A stretch of DNA of 41,272 nucleotides from CAYWGR01 sp964458015 (GCA_964458015.1 CAYWGR010000024.1:1-41272), one strand, 5' to 3'. Shown: positions 24,456 to 33,477, counted from the first letter of the stretch. A program made the numbers and translations. Notes: a model not told the origin generated them from the letters alone.

Positions 24456-26657
24456 ATGGTCGCGCGGCTTTCTGGTTTTCGTCGTATTCAAATCACCATC
24501 GCGGCGGTTGCTTTGGTCGCCGTCGGCTTGACGGCCTTGCCGGCGACGGCGGCGAGTCCGTTGGACAAGCTCGATACATCGCTCAAGCTGATCCCCGAGG
24601 ATGCCGCATTCTATTCGAGCATGTTGCGCAACCGGGAACAATTCGAGATACTGCGGAAAAGCAATGCATGGACGAAAATCCAGCAGATGCCCGTCGTTCA
24701 GATGGGACTTTCGCTCTATCGTGCCCAGATGACCGATCCGAACAGCGGTCCCGCGAAGGTTGAAGTTGCGTTGCAAAATCCCGAGACCCGCAAGATCGTC
24801 GATCTGCTGGCCGGCATGGTTTCCGAGGAAGTTTTCGTTTATGGCGACGACACCAGCGTTAATTTCTTCGAGCTTGTGCAGAATATCGCAGGCGCCATGC
24901 GTTATGGACCGACCATCATGCAGGTGACCGGTCAGACCGAAGGACACGATCCCAGTCAACTCCAAGCGATCCTGCTGCTGTCGGCGCTGGCCGAACATGC
25001 CGACTTGATCGACGTGCCGAACTTGGTCATGGGCTTTAAGGTGAAGAACAAGGATCTGGCCAAAGAGCAACTCATCAAGTTGGAAACACTCGGCAATATC
25101 TTGCTTGAAGGCAACGAAAAAACCAAGGGGCATTTCAAAAAATCAAAAGTCAACAACTATGATTATCTCGTTCTGGAGCTCGATGGCGGCATGGTGCCCT
25201 GGGACCAGGTTCCGGTCGACAAGCTCGCGGAGATGGAGGCCGAAGAGGGGGATGCTCAAAAAGTGATCGATCGGCTCAAGGAGCTGAAATTGGTCGTTGC
25301 CTTGGGCATTCGCGAGGATTATCTGATTGTCTCGATCGGTTCGTCGCTCGACGCACTGGAAAATTTGGGCGACAGCGATCGGCTGATCGACCGGCCCGAG
25401 TTCAAGCCCCTGGAAAAACTGGCCGACAAACGGATTACATCGCTCGGATATCTCAGCAAGGAACTGAGCGAACAGATCAATAATCAGGACGAACAGATCG
25501 ACGATCTTGTCGAGTTGGTCGAGAAAGTGCTGCCGGCGGCCCATCTGAGCAATGAGCAAAACGAACGAATCCAGAAGGATGTTGCGGGCCTGGCCGACGA
25601 TATCAAAGCCATGATTCCCGAAAGCGGCGCTGCCGTGAGCGTCAGCTTTTTGACCGACCGCGGTTTGGAAGGCTATCAGTACGATTGGAGCGAACATGGC
25701 CGGATCGACGGCTCGAAATCGCTCAGCCTGCTGGAACACGTCGGCGGCAATCCGTTGTTGGCCGTCGTGGCCCGGGCGAAAGTGCAAGCCGAGGATTATG
25801 ATCTGTTGGTTAAGTGGATCGGCACGGCTTACGGTTACGTCGATGATTTGCTGTTGCCGAACATGCACGAAGGCGAACGCGAAAAGGCCAGGAAGTTCCT
25901 GACGGCGGCCGTGCCGTTGCTCAAACGGCTCGACAAAGCCAACCGCGAAATGCTCATTCCGGCGCTGGCCGACGGTCAATCGGCCTTGGTGATCGATGGG
26001 AAGCTGACGAGCAAGCAGTTCATCGCATCGTTGCCGGCTACCGAAAAGCCGATGCCGATGGTTGAGCTTGCCGTTGTTGTCGGCGTCAGCGACGCCAAGC
26101 TGCTGAAAAAAGCTCTGAGCGAGTATCGTGCGGTCATCAACGGCTTGATTGACGCCGCGCAACAGCTTGAAGGTTGTCGTCTGCCCAAAGGCATCCAGAT
26201 TTCCGAGCCGCAGTCTGGAAAGGGTTCTTCGGGCGAGATTTTCAGCTATGTGTTGCCGAAAGAATGGGGCGTCGACGAAAAGATCGTCCCGAACTTCGGA
26301 CTGTCGGAGCATGTGGCTGTGTTCTCTCTCTCGCGCGACCACACCGAGCGTCTTCTGAATAAGACGGCGCCGACCGTGGGTGGAGTCATCGAGAAAACCG
26401 ATCGGCAGCGCGCCGCCGCCTGCTGGTTTAATTGGGCTGCGTTTTTAGATACGGCTTCGCCTTGGATCGACGTGGCTGCCGAACAGGCGATGAATGCCAA
26501 GAATGTCGAGGCGGACCAACGCAAAGCCATTGTCGAACAGGTTCATACTGCCGTGGAAGTTTTGAAAACGGTGCGCGGCATCACCAGCGAAAGCTACACG
26601 GAAGGCGAAGCGATGGTGAAACATACGCAGATTGAAATTCGTGATGTTGCAAACTAG
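24456..26657 (+). CDS. Large secreted protein of unknown function
   Basis: A 733-residue protein with a signal peptide (IQITIAAVALVAVGLTALPATAA). The mature part is helical and acidic (LDTSLKLIPEDAAFYSSMLRNREQFE, then repeated LLPNMHEGE-like and EQINNQDEQIDDLVELVEKV coiled-coil-like segments). No catalytic motif was found. The opening phrase about LIPEDAAFYSS resembles planctomycete and related DUF3352-like secreted proteins, which are of unknown function; this is a weak resemblance. AAGGAG stands before the ATG. The next gene begins 47 bp after its stop on the same strand, so the two form an operon. Codon use is like that of the neighbours. Confidence 0.75.
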   Translation: MVARLSGFRRIQITIAAVALVAVGLTALPATAASPLDKLDTSLKLIPEDAAFYSSMLRNREQFEILRKSNAWTKIQQMPVVQMGLSLYRAQMTDPNSGPAKVEVALQNPETRKIVDLLAGMVSEEVFVYGDDTSVNFFELVQNIAGAMRYGPTIMQVTGQTEGHDPSQLQAILLLSALAEHADLIDVPNLVMGFKVKNKDLAKEQLIKLETLGNILLEGNEKTKGHFKKSKVNNYDYLVLELDGGMVPWDQVPVDKLAEMEAEEGDAQKVIDRLKELKLVVALGIREDYLIVSIGSSLDALENLGDSDRLIDRPEFKPLEKLADKRITSLGYLSKELSEQINNQDEQIDDLVELVEKVLPAAHLSNEQNERIQKDVAGLADDIKAMIPESGAAVSVSFLTDRGLEGYQYDWSEHGRIDGSKSLSLLEHVGGNPLLAVVARAKVQAEDYDLLVKWIGTAYGYVDDLLLPNMHEGEREKARKFLTAAVPLLKRLDKANREMLIPALADGQSALVIDGKLTSKQFIASLPATEKPMPMVELAVVVGVSDAKLLKKALSEYRAVINGLIDAAQQLEGCRLPKGIQISEPQSGKGSSGEIFSYVLPKEWGVDEKIVPNFGLSEHVAVFSLSRDHTERLLNKTAPTVGGVIEKTDRQRAAACWFNWAAFLDTASPWIDVAAEQAMNAKNVEADQRKAIVEQVHTAVEVLKTVRGITSESYTEGEAMVKHTQIEIRDVAN

Positions 26658-26704
26658 CGGTGCATCATTATTCCGTTAAATCGTTTCTTCGAAGGAGCCT
26701 ACTG

Positions 26705-27322
26705 ATGTCGTTGTTACGCGGTCTTGCTTTCGTAGGTGGGGTATTGTCGTGTGTTTCCGCGGCTTTCGGCCAAAAGATGCCCAACGGCATGCCGCCGATT
26801 TCTCCGGCTGCGGCCGCCGCGGCAATGCAAATGCTCTCCGGCCCGCCGCCGTTGGTCTATCTTGTTACCCAGAAGCCGGTGCAGCAGGACATCAAGCTCG
26901 ACAAGGCCCAGATGCAAAAGCTGCAAGCCAGCCAAGCGAAATTCGCGGCCGTTGGGCTGAATCTGTTGCAAGCCAAATCGCCCGACGATATCAAAAAGCC
27001 GCTCGAGGATGTTGATAAGGAAGTACTTGGCGTTCTCAAGGAAGAGCAAGTCAGCCGCTTGCAAGAGATCTCCTTGCGTGTCCAAGGCCCGCCGGGCTTG
27101 CTGTCGACGGAAGTCTCGAAAAAACTCGATTTGACCGAGGAGCAAACGGAGAAGCTCAAGGAATTATCGAGCAAGGACGGTAAGAAGGTGCCCGACATCC
27201 TGACCGAGGAGCAGATGGAAAAGCTGCACGAACTGCTTGGTAAAACCTTCAAAGGCAAGGTTGATTGGCCGCCGACCAATCTGCCGGGCTTGCCGGGCGG
27301 CATGACGATGCCGAAAAAATAG
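26705..27322 (+). CDS. Small secreted LTEEQ-motif helical protein
   Basis: A 205-residue exported protein with a signal peptide (MSLLRGLAFVGGVLSCVSAAFG). The rest is mainly helical, with repeated phrases of the L(T)EEQ...K/LKEL kind: DLTEEQTEKLKELSSKDGK and ILTEEQMEKLHELLGK. These recall Spy/CpxP-like periplasmic helical proteins or EF-hand-like turns, but no calcium loop is complete. It has a Met/Pro-rich N-terminal segment and a Pro-Gly-rich end. GAAGGAG is placed 8 bases before the ATG at 26705, which is preferred over an upstream in-frame start at 26660 without a signal peptide. It is co-directional with and close to the 733-residue secreted protein. Function unknown. Confidence 0.75.
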   Translation: MSLLRGLAFVGGVLSCVSAAFGQKMPNGMPPISPAAAAAAMQMLSGPPPLVYLVTQKPVQQDIKLDKAQMQKLQASQAKFAAVGLNLLQAKSPDDIKKPLEDVDKEVLGVLKEEQVSRLQEISLRVQGPPGLLSTEVSKKLDLTEEQTEKLKELSSKDGKKVPDILTEEQMEKLHELLGKTFKGKVDWPPTNLPGLPGGMTMPKK

Positions 27323-27342
27323 TCGATCTATCGCGACACAAT

Positions 27343-27394
27343 AAAAAAGGGCGACCGAGGCGAGTGTTGCTTGCCTTCGGTCGCCCTTTTGTTT
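27343..27394. terminator. Bidirectional rho-independent terminator
   Basis: A long inverted repeat AAAAGGGCGACCGA...TCGGTCGCCCTTTT has arms at about 27345-27358 and 27377-27390 and ends in a T tract on both strands. It lies between the convergent genes at 26705-27322 and 27407-27739 and can serve both. Confidence 0.9.
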
Positions 27395-27406
27395 TGTCAG
27401 AACAGA

Positions 27407-27739
27407 TCAGCCGTTTACCCGTTGGGCGGCCCATTGCTTTTCCATCGCTTTGCCCAAGGCTTCTTCGGCCTCGGCAATTCGCCCCGATCGCTGACAGATC
27501 AAGCTCATTGCCATGAAGCTGAACGGATCTTCGGGATCGAGTTCACAGACCCGTTTGGCATGTTCGACGGCCTCGTCCGGCCGCCCTAGCTTGCCGTAAA
27601 AAACGCCCAAGGCGGCGTGCGCGAGAGTGAAATCAGGATTGGAAACCAGAATATCTTCTAATTTGCTGACGGCTTCTTCTAGTTTTCCGTCTTGTTGCAG
27701 TCCGATCGCCTCATCATATAGTTGGTCGGCCGTGGCCAT
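27407..27739 (-). CDS. Small TPR-repeat protein
   Basis: A 110-residue cytoplasmic protein with about three tetratricopeptide repeats: YDEAIGLQQDGKLEEAVSKLEDILVSNP, LAHAALGVFYGKLGRPDEAVEHAKRVCELDP and FSFMAMSLICQRSGRIAEAEEALGKAM. Each shows the TPR pattern of small residues at positions 8 and 20 and Pro near the end. The ATG at 27739 is preceded by GGAG. It is probably a protein-binding adaptor; the partner is unknown. It stands alone, convergent with the LTEEQ gene and divergent from the hydroxyacid dehydrogenase. Confidence 0.85.
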   Translation of the reverse strand: MATADQLYDEAIGLQQDGKLEEAVSKLEDILVSNPDFTLAHAALGVFYGKLGRPDEAVEHAKRVCELDPEDPFSFMAMSLICQRSGRIAEAEEALGKAMEKQWAAQRVNG

Positions 27740-28045
27740 AAAAAAACTCCAAGGATGGGGGAATGCTGTCTAAGGCTCTTTATTTTATACGAAGAGAAGG
27801 CCAAAGAAAAGGACGCCTGCCGGGCTGCCGTGAGGGAACTTCCAAACCTTTTCAAACGGTTATTTTGGCGATGAAAACAACCTTTTCTCCTTCCCTTGGG
27901 CTTTATGCCCTCCTGGCCCCTTGTTCAATGTGCTTTTCTCGGACAAAATCAAAATAGATGTCCATCAACCATTGTCGGCGGCATATTTATCCCTCCTTGG
28001 CAATGTCGAACGCAACAGGAAATCATCAAGATCGGAGATTCATCC
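27740..28045. other. Intergenic region, nothing assigned
   Basis: This stretch contains the divergent promoters of the TPR and dehydrogenase genes, presumably. A 64-codon frame at 27763-27957 has no recognisable features and no ribosome site. No clear promoter box, hairpin or RNA motif was assigned. Confidence 0.4.
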
Positions 28046-29002
28046 ATGCAAATCGTGGTTCTCGACGGCTATGCACTGAATCCGGGCGACATGAGCTGGG
28101 ACGATCTCAAGGCTCTGGGACAAACCACGATTCACGACCGAACGCGGACGACCGAAACCGCAGCCAGGGCCGCGGATTGTGAAATCGTGCTGACGAACAA
28201 GACCGTGCTTACACGCGAAATTCTCGAACGATTGCCGCATCTGCGTTATGTGGGCGTTTTGGCCACGGGTTACAACATCGTTGACGTCGTCGAGGCGCGC
28301 CGGCGCGGCATCGTCGTGACCAATGTGCCTGATTATGCGACGATGTCGGTCGTGCAAATGGTGTTCGCCCATCTGCTGAACCTCACGTTGCGCGTGGCGG
28401 ATCACGGTCGGGGCGTTTCGGCCGGCCGGTGGACGCAAAACAAGGATTTCGCCTACTGGGACTACCCGTTGGTTGAACTGGCCGGGCTGACGCTGGGCAT
28501 CGTCGGTTTCGGGCGGATCGGCCGCGCCGTGGCAACGGCCGCTCAGGCGTTCGGCATGAACGTGCTGGTCTATACGTCGCATCCGCCGCGTGAAACGGAG
28601 GGACGCATCCAGTTCGTCGGGCTCGACGAACTTTTCCGGCAAAGCGACGCAATTTCGCTGCATTGCCCTCTGACGCCGACCACCCAAAAATTGATCAATG
28701 CGAAACATCTGGCGATGATGAAACCATCGGCCTACTTGATCAACACGGGGCGCGGTCCGCTTGTGGACGAAGCGGCATTGGCCGCCGCGCTCAATGCAGG
28801 CCGCCTTGCGGGGGCGGGGCTCGATGTGCTATCGACCGAGCCGCCGCCGGCCTCGAACCCTTTGCTGACGGCCAAGAATTGCTGCATAACGCCGCACATC
28901 GGTTGGGCGACCAAGGCGGCCCGGCAACGGCTGCTCGACGTGGCCGTTGAGAATGTGCGAGCCTTTCTTGCCGGTCGGCCGCAGAATGTGGTCAACGGGT
29001 GA
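28046..29002 (+). CDS. D-2-hydroxyacid dehydrogenase (glycerate/hydroxypyruvate type)
   Basis: A 318-residue NAD-dependent dehydrogenase. The substrate-binding half includes VGVLATGYNIVDVVEARRRGI. The Rossmann half has GIVGFGRIGRAVATAAQAFGM. Catalytic residues are R236 in NTGRGPLVDE, the Glu in LDVLSTEPPP and the His in CITPHIGWAT. It likely reduces hydroxypyruvate or glyoxylate, or works in reverse on D-glycerate. The start at 28046 has CGGAGATT upstream; a longer open frame to the left begins at 27896 but is not supported. It is not in an obvious operon. After its stop there is a short hairpin and then the convergent ECF sigma gene. Confidence 0.9.
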   Translation: MQIVVLDGYALNPGDMSWDDLKALGQTTIHDRTRTTETAARAADCEIVLTNKTVLTREILERLPHLRYVGVLATGYNIVDVVEARRRGIVVTNVPDYATMSVVQMVFAHLLNLTLRVADHGRGVSAGRWTQNKDFAYWDYPLVELAGLTLGIVGFGRIGRAVATAAQAFGMNVLVYTSHPPRETEGRIQFVGLDELFRQSDAISLHCPLTPTTQKLINAKHLAMMKPSAYLINTGRGPLVDEAALAAALNAGRLAGAGLDVLSTEPPPASNPLLTAKNCCITPHIGWATKAARQRLLDVAVENVRAFLAGRPQNVVNG

Positions 29003-29004
29003 TC

Positions 29005-29025
29005 CGCATTTCTTACAAAAATGCG
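29005..29025. terminator. Short hairpin between convergent genes
   Basis: CGCATTT-CTTACAA-AAATGCG forms a 7-bp stem right after the dehydrogenase stop. There is no strong T tract, so it is only a possible terminator. Confidence 0.35.
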
Positions 29026-29071
29026 CGGGGCCAAGCAAACCGAGTCTTGAATTTCCGATCGCGTCTTTCCA

Positions 29072-29689
29072 TTATTCCTCGGGATTTTCCAACGCGGCTT
29101 GAAGCTTCTGAATCGCCCGCATCCAGAGCATTTGCACCGCGGGCCGGGAACGGCTCATCCGTTCGGCCACTTCGTTGAACGGCAACCGCTGTAGATTCCG
29201 CAACATGATGACTTCCTGGTAGTCGGGCGGAAGCTCGCTTAGCGCGGCAGTCACGCGAAGTTCCGTATCAAGCTGCAAAAACTCCTGGCTCGGCGTAAGC
29301 TGCGGAGCGGCCGGTTCGGGCGCACCCGGCGAACGGCTGTCGGCGGGATCTTGAAACGGCACTTCACGTCCCACGGCCCGTTTGGCCGTACCCCGATAGC
29401 GCCGCACGAAATCGGCCGCGTTGTGCGACAGAATTTTCCGCAGCCAAGCAAGCCATTCCTGCTCGGTCCGGCCGTCAAACCGCTCGAAGTCGCGGCAGGC
29501 TTCCAGCATCGTCTCCTGCACCAAGTCGGAGGCATCGACCTTGCGACGCAGCCACGTCTCGACCTGCGTTCGTGCTACAATCCCCAAATACGACCGGCAC
29601 AACGCAAAAAGACGCTCTCGGCACTCGCCATCGCCTTGCCGGGCGCGTTCTATCATCGTGGAAAATTGAACCGACTTGCCGTCACTCAT
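29072..29689 (-). CDS. ECF-type sigma factor (planctomycete family)
   Basis: A 205-residue sigma-70 family protein. Region 2 is at about 30-90 (VDASDLVQETMLEACRDFERF, EQEWLAWLRKILSHNAADFVRRY). A Pro/Ala-rich linker follows (SRSPGAPEPAAPQLTP). Region 4 is at 145-200 (LPPDYQEVIMLRNLQRLPFNEVAERMSRSRPAVQMLWMRAIQKLQ). This form, with an extended linker and the ASDLVQET phrase, is typical of planctomycete ECF sigma factors. No anti-sigma gene is adjacent. It is 74 bp downstream of the receiver-histidine kinase gene and on the same strand, so it could be the last gene of the hydrogenase operon, though its start lacks a clear ribosome site. Confidence 0.87.
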   Translation of the reverse strand: MSDGKSVQFSTMIERARQGDGECRERLFALCRSYLGIVARTQVETWLRRKVDASDLVQETMLEACRDFERFDGRTEQEWLAWLRKILSHNAADFVRRYRGTAKRAVGREVPFQDPADSRSPGAPEPAAPQLTPSQEFLQLDTELRVTAALSELPPDYQEVIMLRNLQRLPFNEVAERMSRSRPAVQMLWMRAIQKLQAALENPEE

Positions 29690-29763
29690 GGGGGTACAGT
29701 CTACCGCGCAACGGCGTGCCCTGGCAAGCGGTCCATCAACCAGAATGCCCTGACTCGGATAAT

Positions 29764-30900
29764 TTACGCAGCGGGCGAGTCACCGGCGTCGAGAATGACG
29801 GTGAAGGTAGTGCCGACGTTGGGTTGGCTTTCGACCTTCACGGAGCCGTTGTAAAGCTGAGCAAGCTTTTTAACGATGGAAAGCCCAAGGCCGCTCCCCT
29901 CGATTTGTGCGGTATTTTCGTTCTTAACCCGGGCAAATTCGCTGAAAATATGCGAGGTTTCCTCGGGGGTCATACCGATTCCCGTGTCGGTTACAACGAC
30001 CGAGATTTCGCCTTCGTGCTTGGCAAGCACGACATCGACCGTGCCGCCGTCACGGTTGTATTTCACGGCATTGGAAATCAAGTTGCGCAGCAACATGGCG
30101 ATTTCCTCGGCATCGGCCAAGATCGAAAAGGCGTCGTCGGCATGAAGGCGAATCGAAACATTTTTCTGGCGGGCGTCCGCCTCGTAGACCTCGATCACGC
30201 CCATTGCCGCGGCTCGCAAATCGACCGTTGCAAGCTGCCGATTCTTGCGGCCCGACTCGATTTGCGTCAGATCGAGCAAGTCGTGGATCAACTTATGCAT
30301 TCCGCCGATGCGGATGAGGCATCGGTCGATCATCGAGTCGTATGATGCCAGATCGTCGCCCAACTCGCGCGTTTTGAGGATGTCTAAATAGCCGGCCACG
30401 GCGCCCAGGGGCGATTTCAACTCGTGGGCCAGCACGCTGATGAACTCGAAGCGAACCTGACGCTTCTCCTCGGTCAGCTTGCGGGCTTGCTTGGCCAAGA
30501 TCAAGCGGGCGGCCGTTTTGCGGATCGTGTTTTTCAACTCGTCCGGCGTGAACGGCTTGGCCAGAAAATCATACGCTCCGCGCTTGGTCGCCTTGACCGC
30601 CGTTTCGATGGACGCGTAGGCCGTAATCATCACGGTCAGCGTGTCGATCCGCATGTCGGCCAGACGATCGAGAACCTCCAGACCGCTGATGCCGGGCATC
30701 TTGTGGTCTAAAAGCAGAATGTCGGGCGGTTGCCGCGTGATCTTTTCCAGGGCTTCCTCTCCGGATTCCGCCTGCTCGACCTCGAACGCCACATCCACGT
30801 TGACGTCGGGCACGTGGACGGTGAAATCGCGCAGCGTTCGGGCCACGCCGAGCCGCATCCCCATTTCGTCGTCGGTGACTAGAACGCGCAACGTTTCCAT
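29764..30900 (-). CDS. Response-regulator receiver fused to histidine kinase
   Basis: A 378-residue cytoplasmic hybrid. Residues 1-125 are a receiver domain (TDDE at 9-12, phosphoacceptor D65 in LLLDHKMPG, TAYAS, K115 in AKPF). A short coiled-coil linker (RKLTEEKRQVRFEF) leads to a HisKA domain with H159 in VLAHELKSPLG. The HATPase domain follows (NLISNAVKYN, DTGIGM, GSGLGLSIVKKLAQLY). It has no membrane segment or sensory domain. Such receiver-kinase proteins accept a phosphoryl group and alter kinase activity. The start at 30900 puts the receiver at the N-terminus; an upstream frame is not supported. It follows the single-domain regulator gene after 124 bp and is likely in the hydrogenase operon. 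Confidence 0.88.
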   Translation of the reverse strand: METLRVLVTDDEMGMRLGVARTLRDFTVHVPDVNVDVAFEVEQAESGEEALEKITRQPPDILLLDHKMPGISGLEVLDRLADMRIDTLTVMITAYASIETAVKATKRGAYDFLAKPFTPDELKNTIRKTAARLILAKQARKLTEEKRQVRFEFISVLAHELKSPLGAVAGYLDILKTRELGDDLASYDSMIDRCLIRIGGMHKLIHDLLDLTQIESGRKNRQLATVDLRAAAMGVIEVYEADARQKNVSIRLHADDAFSILADAEEIAMLLRNLISNAVKYNRDGGTVDVVLAKHEGEISVVVTDTGIGMTPEETSHIFSEFARVKNENTAQIEGSGLGLSIVKKLAQLYNGSVKVESQPNVGTTFTVILDAGDSPAA

Positions 30901-31024
30901 GGGCAATGGTTTCTCTTGTTTCCCCGAATCCGTGATCCCCAACGCAGCGAAGAGTCTCGGACGCAATGCCATCCCAGGCGGGATAAAAACGCTTGGGATG
31001 ACGATTGCCTCGTATGGAATTATA

Positions 31025-31432
31025 CTATTTTTTCACCGCCAAGAGCCGGTCGATTTCGCTGAGCAACTGCTCGAAACGAATCGGTTTCGAAAGCAATGCG
31101 TCGGCGTTGATCCAATCGCGGTCTTCCTCGGAAGCCAGATCGAAATCGAGGTTCGTTTCGCTGTTGACCGCCGTGACCAAGATCACGGGGATCGAAGGAT
31201 CTTTCTTGCGGATATGATGGCAAAGCACGAAGCCGGCGTCGGGGTGTTCCATCATGACATCGACGACGGCCACGTCGGGCCGGCGATTGCTAAGAATCTC
31301 TTCGGCCTGCTCGCTCCCGCCGGCGGCGATTACTTCAAAGCCTGCGTTTTCCAGCCGTAGCCGCTGTTGGAAGAGAAAATCTTCGTCATCGTCCACCAAC
31401 AGCACGGCGGGTTTGTAGTCCTGTGCGGTCAT
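31025..31432 (-). CDS. Single-domain response regulator
   Basis: A 135-residue receiver-only protein: DDDED at 14-18, phosphoacceptor D58 in VAVVDVMME, LVTAV with the conserved Thr, and K116 in LLSKPI. There is no output domain, so it acts by protein contact or in a phosphorelay. GAGGAG precedes the ATG at 31432. It is located 59 bp after the gene of the H-cluster sensor kinase and before the receiver-kinase hybrid. The most natural reading is that it receives phosphate from the H-cluster kinase and passes information to the hybrid (inference). Confidence 0.9.
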   Translation of the reverse strand: MTAQDYKPAVLLVDDDEDFLFQQRLRLENAGFEVIAAGGSEQAEEILSNRRPDVAVVDVMMEHPDAGFVLCHHIRKKDPSIPVILVTAVNSETNLDFDLASEEDRDWINADALLSKPIRFEQLLSEIDRLLAVKK

Positions 31433-31491
31433 TATGTACTCCTCGATTCTATTATGGCGTCGTTCTTGACGCAGTTCAAGCGTGCAACAAA

Positions 31492-33477
31492 TCATTCTTT
31501 TCGGGGAAGCGTGACGGTGAACGTGGCGCCGGTCGGCCCGCGCGAGGGGTCCGCCTGCGACTCGACCCTGATGTCGCCCGAGTGCATCTTGACGATGCCG
31601 TAGGTGACGGCCAGCCCCAGGCCCGTGCCTTTGCCCATCTGCTTCGTGGTGAAAAACGGGTCAAATATCTTTTTAATGTTCTCCGGCGGAATTCCGACGC
31701 CGGTATCGCTGACGGCGATGCGCACCCAATTCTCGTCGCCCGAGGCCTTGATCGTAAGCGTGCCTTCTTGATTCATCGCGGCCACGGCGTTGCTCACCAG
31801 ATTGGTCAACACCTGCACGATTTGATCGCGATCGATTTCCGCGGTCGGATCCGTCAGTTCGTACTTGCATTGCAGGTTGATCTTTTCCGGCAAGGTAATC
31901 GCGCGCATCGCGTGTTCGACCAACTCGTGGATATCGCAGGGCGTGCGGCATACCTTGTTTTGCCGGGCGAAATGCAACAAACCGGCGACGATCTTTTTGC
32001 ATCGGTCGGCCTGTTCCGCAATCATCGTCAGATCGTCGCGGATCTTGGCCTCCGGAGGGCATTCGTCGAGCATCAAATGCGAGTACATCAGCACGACGCC
32101 CAGCGGATTGTTGACCTCGTGGGCGATGCCCGCCGCTAGTTGGCCCATGCTGGCTAATTTTTCCGACTGTAAAAGAGCCTCTTGCGTGGTGGCCAGTTGG
32201 GCGTGCGATGCTTCGAGTTCCTTCAAAGCGCAGCGAAGCTGGTCGATCGTATTCGGCAGGCACATCTCGCATTCCGCGAGATTCTTATAAATCGCCACGG
32301 CATGTTCGATGCATGTGTCATAGCCGCAGGCGCCGCAGTTCAACTCGTCGGAGGGCATGAATTTGCCCATGCGATGCATGATCGCCGTGAGATCGCTCTT
32401 CGCCGGCGTGGCAATGCGCTGATCGTTGGCGTGGTACGTGCGTCGCAGATCGAGCGAAGCCATTTGCTCCATATTGCTCGACCATTGTTCTTTGTCCAAA
32501 TGGGCCATGCGATGGCAGACGTAGTTGCGGATATGGCGGCGGCGGTGGAACGGCGGCAGATCGTTGGTAATGCCCGGCCCGGCGATGCAACCTTCGCAGC
32601 ACAAGACTTCCAGCAGTTGCGCGGCCAAGTCGCCCTCGGAAAACTCGCGTACCGCCTCGAGCATTTGGCTGCGCCCCTGGGTGACGACGATCTCGCCGGT
32701 CATCAGGTCTTCCTTCAAGCCGGCCGCCTGAAGCAATCCGCGCGTGACGGGATACAGCCCGCCCACGGCGCCGTGCGGAGGATCGAAATCGCTCGCCTGG
32801 GCGCCGTCGGCAAAAACGCCCTCTTCCTCGCACATACGCCGCAATTCGGGGAATGTCAAAACTGCATTGACTTCACCCGCGATCTCGACTTCCTGCGATT
32901 CAACCTTCTTGGCGATGCAAGGGCCGATGAAGACGATTTTCATATCGTCGCCATGAATGTGCCGCATGACGCGGGCCATGGCCACCATCGGAGAGACGAT
33001 CGGCGCCAGCGACCCGATCAAGTCGGGATAATAACGCTCGACGTAACCGACAATGGCGGGGCAGTTAGTCGAAATATAGCGGTGGCCGTTGCGGTTTTCC
33101 AGCAGTTTTACATATTCCTTCGCTACAAGATCCGCCCCGAAGGAAACCTCGACGACCTGTTGGAACCCCAACGCGCGAATCATGCCGACGAGTTGGGTAT
33201 AATGAATCTCCGCAAATTCGGCCGGAAAACTCGGAGCCAAACAGGCCGCAATACGTCCACCGGAGCGAAGCATGGTGCGCACTTCATCGATCGTGCTGCG
33301 CAGAAGCTTGGCGTGCTGCGAGCAAATGCGCACACAATTGCCGCAGGCAATGCAACGATCTCCGATGACCTGGGCTTGGCCTTCGGCGATGCGGATTGCC
33401 TTGACCGGACACTCCCGCACGCACGTGTAGCACATGCGGCAGCGCTCGGTGACGGTGGTGATGAATGCCGAACTCAT
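31492..33477 (-). CDS. hydS: [FeFe]-hydrogenase-like H-cluster sensor histidine kinase
   Basis: A 661-residue cytoplasmic sensor. Residues 10-55 bind two [4Fe-4S] clusters (C13, C16, C19, C23; C42, C45, C48, C52). Residues 75-330 are an iron-hydrogenase large-subunit-like domain. It keeps the cluster ligands: C139 in STNCP, C187 in GPCIAKK, and C293 (or C294) and C297 in VLCCEGCIAG. The Cys before the ligand in loop 1, the proton relay of catalytic enzymes, is N138. Residues 381-406 form a further 4Fe-4S domain (CGACGYDTC...CEMC). HisKA has H453 in GIAHEVNNPLG, and the HATPase follows (NLVSNAVAAM, DTGVGI, GKGTGLGLAV). This is the form of histidine-kinase-linked group C sensory hydrogenases. 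The ATG at 33477 is chosen over an upstream TTG. It probably senses H2 or redox state. Confidence 0.88.
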   Translation of the reverse strand: MSSAFITTVTERCRMCYTCVRECPVKAIRIAEGQAQVIGDRCIACGNCVRICSQHAKLLRSTIDEVRTMLRSGGRIAACLAPSFPAEFAEIHYTQLVGMIRALGFQQVVEVSFGADLVAKEYVKLLENRNGHRYISTNCPAIVGYVERYYPDLIGSLAPIVSPMVAMARVMRHIHGDDMKIVFIGPCIAKKVESQEVEIAGEVNAVLTFPELRRMCEEEGVFADGAQASDFDPPHGAVGGLYPVTRGLLQAAGLKEDLMTGEIVVTQGRSQMLEAVREFSEGDLAAQLLEVLCCEGCIAGPGITNDLPPFHRRRHIRNYVCHRMAHLDKEQWSSNMEQMASLDLRRTYHANDQRIATPAKSDLTAIMHRMGKFMPSDELNCGACGYDTCIEHAVAIYKNLAECEMCLPNTIDQLRCALKELEASHAQLATTQEALLQSEKLASMGQLAAGIAHEVNNPLGVVLMYSHLMLDECPPEAKIRDDLTMIAEQADRCKKIVAGLLHFARQNKVCRTPCDIHELVEHAMRAITLPEKINLQCKYELTDPTAEIDRDQIVQVLTNLVSNAVAAMNQEGTLTIKASGDENWVRIAVSDTGVGIPPENIKKIFDPFFTTKQMGKGTGLGLAVTYGIVKMHSGDIRVESQADPSRGPTGATFTVTLPRKE

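Noticed and set aside
24159..25133. 324-codon open frame on the minus strand spanning the 24.1-24.4 kb intergenic region
   Set aside because: Its larger part is antisense to the secreted-protein gene, and composition changes abruptly at the intergenic border.
25143..26342. 399-codon open frame on the minus strand
   Set aside because: It is antisense to the 733-residue secreted protein and lacks any domain or start signal.
27763..27957. Possible 64-residue gene
   Set aside because: No ribosome site, no recognisable features, and it ends inside the dehydrogenase leader.
29690..29763. Firm assignment of the 29072 sigma factor to the hydrogenase operon
   Set aside because: Only the 74-bp spacing supports it; there is no overlap or functional link visible, so it is left as a possibility.
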